Below the pieces are notes generated by a model. That model had not been told where the DNA came from. It saw only the letters and a list, made by a program, of their open reading frames with translations, and did no database searches. Below, piece by piece: positions 31,488-36,238 of a DNA stretch of 36,238 nucleotides (positions are counted from its first letter, which is position 1; each line of letters starts with the position of its first letter). This DNA comes from UBA5972 sp964588725. GTDB lineage: Bacteria; Pseudomonadota; Alphaproteobacteria; Rhodobacterales; Rhodobacteraceae. The stretch covers positions 1 through 36,238 of the forward strand of contig CAZPQL010000027.1 in NCBI GenBank assembly GCA_964588725.1, read 5' to 3'. A program made the translations under genes and the position numbers.

Positions 31488-32218
31488 GCAACCCGCTAAT
31501 CGAAACCCGCGATCTTTGCCTGACCATCGACGGACGGCAGATACTGGAAGGAATTAACTTCGCATTGTACCCGGGCGAAATCGTTACGATCGTCGGGCCA
31601 AACGGGTCGGGCAAAACATCGTTTTTGCGCTGTCTTATCGGTGCAGAAAAACCAGTGTCCGGGCAGGTAAACCTAAGGCCGAAACTTAAAATCGGCTACG
31701 TGCCGCAAAAGCTGGCACTGGATCCGGCTTTTCCGATGACGGTGGCAAGGTTTCTGGAACTAGCGGGCCACATTTCGCAGGCCGAGCGCCAAGACATAAT
31801 CGTGCGGACGGGAATCGAGACGATCCTGCGCACGCAAATAACGACCCTGTCGGGCGGTCAGCTACAGCGGGTTTTGCTGGCACATGCCTTGGCTGGCATG
31901 CCGGATATTCTGGTGTTGGACGAGGCGACACAAGGACTTGATCAACCGGCGGTCGCAGCGTTTTACAACCTGATCGACGATGTAAGGCGCCGCTACGGTT
32001 GTGCCGTCGTTCTGGTCAGCCATGATCTGCATGTGGTTATGTCCGCGTCCGACCGGGTGATTTGCCTGAACGGGCATATATGCTGCGAAGGTACACCGAC
32101 CGTGGTGTCAGAAGCGCCCGAATACCGCCGATTGTTCGGCTTGGGAACCGAAGGCACTCTGGCGCTTTACCGGCACGAACATGATCACGCACATCATCAC
32201 GACCACACCCATGATTGA
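31484..32218 (+). CDS. znuC: Zinc ABC transporter ATP-binding protein
   Basis: ZnuC powers zinc import through ZnuB. From the ATG at 31484 it has 244 residues. The Walker A is GPNGSGKT at 38-45, the signature TLSGGQLQRV includes LSGGQ at 122-126, Walker B is ILVLDEATQGLD with Asp146-Glu147, and the switch His lies in VLVSHDLHVV. The C-terminus has an unusual histidine-rich tail, about 19 residues ending RHEHDHAHHHDHTHD, which may bind zinc. The stop overlaps the znuB start by eight bases, so the His tail and the znuB start are encoded together in different frames. Confidence 0.95.
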   Translation: MSNPLIETRDLCLTIDGRQILEGINFALYPGEIVTIVGPNGSGKTSFLRCLIGAEKPVSGQVNLRPKLKIGYVPQKLALDPAFPMTVARFLELAGHISQAERQDIIVRTGIETILRTQITTLSGGQLQRVLLAHALAGMPDILVLDEATQGLDQPAVAAFYNLIDDVRRRYGCAVVLVSHDLHVVMSASDRVICLNGHICCEGTPTVVSEAPEYRRLFGLGTEGTLALYRHEHDHAHHHDHTHD

Positions 32219-33005
32219 CAGCTTTATCCTGCGTATTGTTCTGGCGGGCGTCGGGGTGGCACTGGCCGCCGGGCCTTTGGGGTGCGTGGTTTTGTGGCGG
32301 CGCATGATCTATTTTGGCGACACGGTATCGCATGCGGCGTTGCTGGGCGTTGCGCTGGCGCTGGCGGTGGGGCTGCCGATTGTTCTGGGTATTCTTGTCG
32401 TGGCATTTAGCGTGGTATTCGTGATGTTGGCGGGCGAGGGCCGCGCATTTCACACCGACACGTTGTTGGGGGTTGCTGCCCATGGCGCGTTGGCTGTCGG
32501 GATTATTGCGCTATCGTTTGGAAGCGGCGGCAGCGCCAGTCTGATGCAGTTTCTGACCGGTGATATTCTGTCGGTGACCTGGGAAGACGTTGCGGTCATC
32601 TGGATTGGTGCGCTTTGTGCTTTGGCCGTTGTGGTGTGGCGGTGGAACGCGCTGTTGCTGACGTCGATCAACCGCGATCTGGCCTTTGCGAAAACCTTGA
32701 ACCCGCTGCGCGAAAGCCTGTTGTTCACGCTGGCTCTGGCGGTGCTGGTGGCGGTGGCGATCAATGCGGTCGGTGCCCTGCTGATCACCGCGATGCTGAT
32801 CATACCGGCGGCTACGGCGCGTCTGTTTTCCAGTACTCCGGAAAAGATGGCCCTGTTGGCCGCTGTCATTGGCGCTCTTTCAGCCGTCGGCGGCATCGCG
32901 GCCTCGGTTTTGTGGGATACACCCACAGGGGCGTCGATCGTCGTGGCGGCACTGGCCATTTTAATCGTGGCGTCGCCGATTGCGTCGTTTCTGGGCCGCA
33001 CCTAA
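32211..33005 (+). CDS. znuB: Zinc ABC transporter permease
   Basis: ZnuB is the membrane channel of the zinc importer (ABC-3 family). From the ATG at 32211 (MIDSFILRIVLAGVGVALAA) it has 264 residues and about seven to eight hydrophobic segments. Motifs include GPLGCVVLWRRMIYFGDTVS, the cytoplasmic coupling segment AFAKTLNPL, and NAVGALLITAMLIIPAATAR. An ATG at 32181 in the same frame would add a ten-residue hydrophilic extension and is less likely. It is the last gene of zur-znuC-znuB and is followed directly by a terminator. Confidence 0.94.
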   Translation: MIDSFILRIVLAGVGVALAAGPLGCVVLWRRMIYFGDTVSHAALLGVALALAVGLPIVLGILVVAFSVVFVMLAGEGRAFHTDTLLGVAAHGALAVGIIALSFGSGGSASLMQFLTGDILSVTWEDVAVIWIGALCALAVVVWRWNALLLTSINRDLAFAKTLNPLRESLLFTLALAVLVAVAINAVGALLITAMLIIPAATARLFSSTPEKMALLAAVIGALSAVGGIAASVLWDTPTGASIVVAALAILIVASPIASFLGRT

Positions 33006-33011
33006 CAGAAA

Positions 33012-33041
33012 GGGCCCCCAAAGTATCCGCTTTGAGGGCCC
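33012..33041. terminator. Bidirectional hairpin terminator between znuB and amtB
   Basis: GGGCCCCCAAAG pairs with CTTTGAGGGCCC (one mismatch) around a six-base TATCCG loop, a very stable stem. It lies between two convergent stop codons, seven bases after znuB and about 20 after amtB, and works as a symmetrical block in either direction. Only short T-rich tails follow. Confidence 0.75.
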
Positions 33042-33061
33042 GGTCGGTTATCTTGCATGGC

Positions 33062-34384
33062 TCAGGTTTTAGAGAACTCCGGATAGGCCTCCATCCCCAA
33101 TTCTGCCATGTCCAGCCCGTTGATTTCGGTTTCCTCGTCAACGCGGATACCCACAATCAGCTTGAGCGCCAGCCAAACCACAGCCGACACGACCGATACG
33201 AACACCCCGACGACGACGATGGACTTGATCTGTACGAAGAGATTGGCGTCGCCGTTGGTGATCACCACCGCCAATGTGCCCCAGATACCTGCGAACAGGT
33301 GCACGGGAATCGCACCGACCACATCGTCTATCTTCAGCTTATCAAGAAACGGAACTGCAAAGACCACGATCAACCCACCAATGCCGCCAATTAGCGTTGC
33401 CGTGCCCAAAGACGGGGTCAATGGCTCGGCGGTGATGGCGACCAGCCCGGCCAGCGCGCCGTTCAGCACCATGGTCAGGTCCGGTTTCTTATACATCAGC
33501 TGCGTCAGGATCAGCGAAACCAGCACGCCGCCCGCTGCCGCCGCGTTGGTGTTGGCAAAAATCCGGCTGATATCCGCAACATTACCTGCAGAGTTCATAT
33601 AAAGCTGCGATCCACCGTTAAAGCCGAACCAACCCAGCCACAGGATAAACGTTCCCAAAGTGGCGAGCGTCAGGTTGGAGCCGGGAATGGGGTGGATGCG
33701 ACCGCCTTTGTATTTACCCAATCGGGGTCCAAGCACCAATGCGCCGGTCAGCGCTGCCCAGCCACCAACCGAATGCACCACGGTCGAGCCTGCGAAATCC
33801 AGAAAACCCATTTGGTCAAGAAATCCGCCGCCCCATTTCCAGGACGCCTGCACCGGGTAGATCAGCGCGGTCAGCACGATTACGAAAATCAGAAACGGCC
33901 AAAGTTTGATCCGCTCCGCCAATGTGCCGGAAACGATCGACGCTGTCGTGGCACAGAACATCAACTGAAAGAAAAAGTCCGACCCGACCGACGCGTAAGA
34001 AAGATCGGGCGTCGCACCTTCCAGCCCAACGGGTTCCAGCGATGTGGTGCTGAACGCGCCCAATATGCCGTCGATTGACCAGCCGTCACCGGGGTACATC
34101 AGGTTGTAACCAACGGCGTAATACATAAGCGCCGCAATTGAAAACAGCGCGACGTTCTTCATCAACTGCATCGTGACATTCTTTTGACGCACGAGTCCGG
34201 CTTCAAGCATGGTAAAGCCCGCCGCCATCCACATGACCAGAAACCCGGTCACAAGGAACATGAATGAAGTGAGAATAAAGCCGACTTCTTCGGCGGCGGG
34301 TGGTACGGCATCCTGTGCAAGCGCGGGGTTGGCTGCAAGCAGCAAGACCCCCGGGATCAGCGCAGATTTAAGTGGGATTTGCAT
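33062..34384 (-). CDS. amtB: Ammonium transporter
   Basis: AmtB forms trimeric channels for ammonia/ammonium. The start MQIPLKSALIPG at 34384 has AGGAAAG upstream and a cleavable signal peptide (LLLAANPALA). The product is 440 residues with about 11 helices. The pore features are present: MAAGFTMLEAGLVRQKN, the first twin-His in TVVHSVGGWAALTGALVLGP, and the second in AIPVHLFAGIWGTLAV. Family motifs GGFLDQMGFLDFAGS and ILWLGWFGFNGGSQL are clear. It follows glnK by 28 bases in one operon, so GlnK can gate it directly. An in-frame upstream ATG near 34543 lies inside glnK and is not used. Confidence 0.96.
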   Translation of the reverse strand: MQIPLKSALIPGVLLLAANPALAQDAVPPAAEEVGFILTSFMFLVTGFLVMWMAAGFTMLEAGLVRQKNVTMQLMKNVALFSIAALMYYAVGYNLMYPGDGWSIDGILGAFSTTSLEPVGLEGATPDLSYASVGSDFFFQLMFCATTASIVSGTLAERIKLWPFLIFVIVLTALIYPVQASWKWGGGFLDQMGFLDFAGSTVVHSVGGWAALTGALVLGPRLGKYKGGRIHPIPGSNLTLATLGTFILWLGWFGFNGGSQLYMNSAGNVADISRIFANTNAAAAGGVLVSLILTQLMYKKPDLTMVLNGALAGLVAITAEPLTPSLGTATLIGGIGGLIVVFAVPFLDKLKIDDVVGAIPVHLFAGIWGTLAVVITNGDANLFVQIKSIVVVGVFVSVVSAVVWLALKLIVGIRVDEETEINGLDMAELGMEAYPEFSKT

Positions 34385-34412
34385 ATCTTGTTCTTTCCTG
34401 TCTGTTCTACTT

Positions 34413-34751
34413 CTAAAGTGCATCTTCGTTTGTGTCGCCGGTTCGTACGCGCAGCGCCTGTTCGACGTTAAGAACGAAAATTTTACCGTCTCCGATCTTG
34501 CCGGAATTGGCGGTGGACTGGATAACGTCGATGATTTGGTCACAAATATCGTCGCTAACCACGATTTCGAGTTTTACCTTGGGTACGAAATTCACTTCGT
34601 ATTCGGCACCACGATATATTTCCGTATGGCCGGATTGGGCGCCAAAGCCCTTGACTTCCGACACCATCATGCCGCGCACCCCGGCTGTCGTCAGCGCTTC
34701 GCGCACGGGATCGAGCTTGAACGGTTTTATCGTTGCGATGATCATTTTCAC
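34413..34751 (-). CDS. glnK: PII signal protein GlnK
   Basis: GlnK is the PII protein that senses glutamine, ATP and 2-oxoglutarate and blocks AmtB when nitrogen is plentiful. A GTG start at 34751 with AAAGGA upstream gives exactly 112 residues, the canonical length. It starts with MKMIIATIKPFKLDPVREAL, and the T-loop GHTEIYRGAEYEVNF places Tyr51 at the uridylylation position. KIGDGKIFVLNVEQALRVRT is the C-terminal PII signature. A shorter ATG start at 34745 would lose two residues. glnK-amtB form one nitrogen-regulated operon. Confidence 0.96.
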   Translation of the reverse strand: MKMIIATIKPFKLDPVREALTTAGVRGMMVSEVKGFGAQSGHTEIYRGAEYEVNFVPKVKLEIVVSDDICDQIIDVIQSTANSGKIGDGKIFVLNVEQALRVRTGDTNEDAL

Positions 34752-34787
34752 TGTATTGTCCTTTGTTCTTTGCCGCCGAATTTGTAT

Positions 34788-34813
34788 CGGTGCAGTGAGA
34801 AATATTTGCACCG
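34788..34813. promoter_or_regulatory. Inverted repeat upstream of glnK (candidate nitrogen-control site)
   Basis: CGGTGCA and TGCACCG are perfect seven-base arms 12 bases apart, located 37-62 bases before the glnK start. The half-site sequences are those of NtrC boxes (TGCACC/GGTGCA), but they face the opposite way to the usual TGCACC-N5-GGTGCA arrangement. I could not find a good -24/-12 sigma-54 promoter here. Confidence 0.4.
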
Positions 34814-34831
34814 CGTCGCTAAGGCCGCCGG

Positions 34832-34845
34832 ATTGCTGTAGCAAT
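34832..34845. promoter_or_regulatory. Short inverted repeat ATTGCT-GT-AGCAAT
   Basis: A perfect six-base inverted repeat with a two-base centre lies further upstream in the glnK / PBP divergent region. It could be an operator or a small hairpin in a longer leader. No regulator can be named. The rest of 34846-35018 is AT-rich, with no other element that I can support. Confidence 0.3.
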
Positions 34846-35018
34846 ATTAAGTCAATGGAAGTTACCTATAAAACCAATAAGTTTGCATAATTTTTCATCA
34901 AAATTTGAAAAATGATTAATTTGCAGGCGAAATATTAACAGATTTGCCGTGCGGCACGTCTCTACATTTCGGGGTTTTCTGCGTAGACTGGACCAAAAAA
35001 AGAGGCGGTTTTTCATTA

Positions 35019-36238
35019 ATGCGTAAAATCAAACGTAAGCAACCGGTTTTGACGGCCCCCAAACGCGAATCCGCCGGCCGGAAAAAAAAGCGCGCCAAAC
35101 CGGCAAACCGTCGCGGCCGGAAATCCGCGCGCGGTGGCGGGATTTGGCCAGTACGCTTGGCGCGGGGGCTGATCTGGTTTTTGTTTCGCACCGTCTGGTG
35201 GTTTGGCTGGCGCGTGGGTTGGGTCATGGCCGCGGTTCTGGCTGTCTGGACCGGTTACTATTACACGCAATTGCCGTTGGCGATAGATCAGGTAGACGGG
35301 CGCTCCCGAGGTTCGGTCGTGATGCTGGATCGCGCCGGTGACACCTTTGCGTGGCGGGGCGAACAGTTCGGTGGCATCCTGCGTACCGAGTCCGTGTCCA
35401 AACATCTGAAGAATGCGGTTGTTGCCACGGAAGACAAACGTTTTTACCGGCACTTCGGGATCAGTCCACGGGGCATTGCCAGCGCGATCAGGATAAATCT
35501 GCGAGAAGGTCGCGGGCCGTTGCAGGGCAACGGCGGGTCTACGATAACGCAGCAGGTGGCAAAGTTGCTGTGTCTGGGTCAAAAATACGTCCCCAACGCC
35601 GAAATGACCGAAGTTGAATTTATTCGCGACTGCCGCAGGCCCTCGATGGTGCGAAAATTGTCCGAAGTGCCATTTTCATTTGCCATGGAGCTGAAATACA
35701 CCAAAGACGAAATTTTGATGATCTATCTCAACCGCGCCTTTCTGGGTGCTGGCGCGCAGGGTTTCGAGGCCGCGTCGCAGCGCTACTTTGGGAAATCCGC
35801 CCGCGTGGTGAATGTCGCCGAAAGCGCCATGCTGGCCGGTTTGCTGGTGGCACCGTCAAAATTTGCGCCGACCCGAAATCTGGCGCGCGCGCAGGGGCGC
35901 GGCGAAACGATTATCGGCCTGATGGAAGCACAGAAATATCTGACCAGCGCTCAGGCGCAACAGGCAAGGGACCATCCGGCACAACTGTCCGAAGCTGCCG
36001 CCGCGCGTGCCGGTGGTTATTTCGCTGATTGGGTTATGGCGTCGGGGCCGTCATTTTTGACACGGTCTACCACCGAGGACGTGCAGATAAAAACCACGTT
36101 CGATGCCCGCATTCAGTCTGCCGCCGAAGAGGCGCTAAGTTTTGTATTCGAAAACAAGGTAAAAAAGGGCTCCAAAGCGCAGGCAGCCGTTGTAGTCATG
36201 TCAGCCGACGGTGCGGTGCGCGCCATGGTCGGCGGGAG
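35019..36238 (+). CDS. Class A penicillin-binding protein, PBP1A family (partial, 3' end cut)
   Basis: This bifunctional cell-wall enzyme polymerises glycan strands and cross-links peptides. The frame starts at ATG 35019 and runs open off the right edge, giving 406 residues so far. It has a very basic cytoplasmic tail (MRKIKRKQPV then RKKKRAKPANRRGRKSARGG), a transmembrane anchor at about 51-80 rich in Trp and Phe, and the GT51 transglycosylase domain. Motif 1 is AVVATEDKRFYRHFG with catalytic Glu138, motif 2 is NGGSTITQQVAKL at 171-183, and motif 3 is KDEILMIYLNRAFLGAGAQG. The start of the transpeptidase half follows, and its SxxK lies beyond the window. It is divergent from glnK; its ribosome binding site is weak. 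Confidence 0.93.
   Translation, partial: MRKIKRKQPVLTAPKRESAGRKKKRAKPANRRGRKSARGGGIWPVRLARGLIWFLFRTVWWFGWRVGWVMAAVLAVWTGYYYTQLPLAIDQVDGRSRGSVVMLDRAGDTFAWRGEQFGGILRTESVSKHLKNAVVATEDKRFYRHFGISPRGIASAIRINLREGRGPLQGNGGSTITQQVAKLLCLGQKYVPNAEMTEVEFIRDCRRPSMVRKLSEVPFSFAMELKYTKDEILMIYLNRAFLGAGAQGFEAASQRYFGKSARVVNVAESAMLAGLLVAPSKFAPTRNLARAQGRGETIIGLMEAQKYLTSAQAQQARDHPAQLSEAAAARAGGYFADWVMASGPSFLTRSTTEDVQIKTTFDARIQSAAEEALSFVFENKVKKGSKAQAAVVVMSADGAVRAMVGG

Noticed and set aside
1..36238. CRISPR arrays, tRNA/rRNA genes, insertion sequences, prophage or attachment sites
   Set aside because: No regularly spaced repeats, tRNA-like cloverleafs, transposase or phage proteins were seen on either strand.

Overview
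The window looks like chromosomal DNA of an alphaproteobacterium, most likely of the Roseobacter/Rhodobacteraceae group. This rests on a GC-rich coding style, an aerobic CobN/CobW cobalamin route, a divergent serB / serC-serA locus, a paa phenylacetate cluster, a Zur-ZnuCB/ZnuA locus, a glnK-amtB pair, and protein sequences resembling that family. All calls were made by eye from the sequence and its translations; no database search was run. Nearly everything is core or common accessory metabolism. I see no prophage, transposon, CRISPR array, tRNA or rRNA.

Layout. 1-6.5 kb (minus strand): a cobalamin-riboswitch operon reading riboswitch, cbtB, cbtA (cobalt uptake), cobW, a GNAT acetyltransferase, cobN (aerobic cobaltochelatase large subunit), then the first codons of an unidentified gene cut by the window edge. 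6.5-6.9 kb: intergenic DNA with what may be the fused ends of a deleted DNA methyltransferase gene. 6.9-10.4 kb: smc. 10.5-13.0 kb: a LysR regulator divergent from an Hsp31/DJ-1-like protein and a two-domain SnoaL-like protein. 13.3-13.8 kb: a small membrane protein. 13.8-15.0 kb: an MltB-type lytic transglycosylase. 15.1-18.9 kb: the complete phosphorylated serine pathway, with serC-serA divergent from serB.

19.0-28.9 kb is a phenylacetate degradation cluster in two divergent arms: paaK, a thiolase (pcaF/paaJ-like) and paaI on the minus strand; paaZ, a PaaX-type repressor and paaABCDE on the plus strand. PaaK activates phenylacetate, PaaABC(D)E epoxidises the CoA ester, PaaZ opens and oxidises the ring, and the thiolase completes beta-oxidation. 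paaF, paaG and paaH are not in the window. A good sigma-70 promoter nested in a perfect 10-bp inverted repeat lies before paaA.

28.9-30.0 kb holds an ArsR regulator, an AHSA1/SRPBCC protein and a YciI-like protein with their own promoter. 30.0-33.0 kb is the zinc uptake locus: znuA divergent from zur-znuC-znuB around a Zur-like palindrome. A hairpin terminator separates it from the convergent glnK-amtB ammonium module (33.0-34.8 kb). The window ends inside a class A penicillin-binding protein gene.

I did not find a clearly new system. The most useful leads are the methyltransferase relic, the histidine-rich tail on ZnuC paired with a ZnuA lacking its histidine loop, the promoter/operator architecture before paaA, the acetyltransferase inside the cobalamin operon, and the LysR / Hsp31 / double-SnoaL group.
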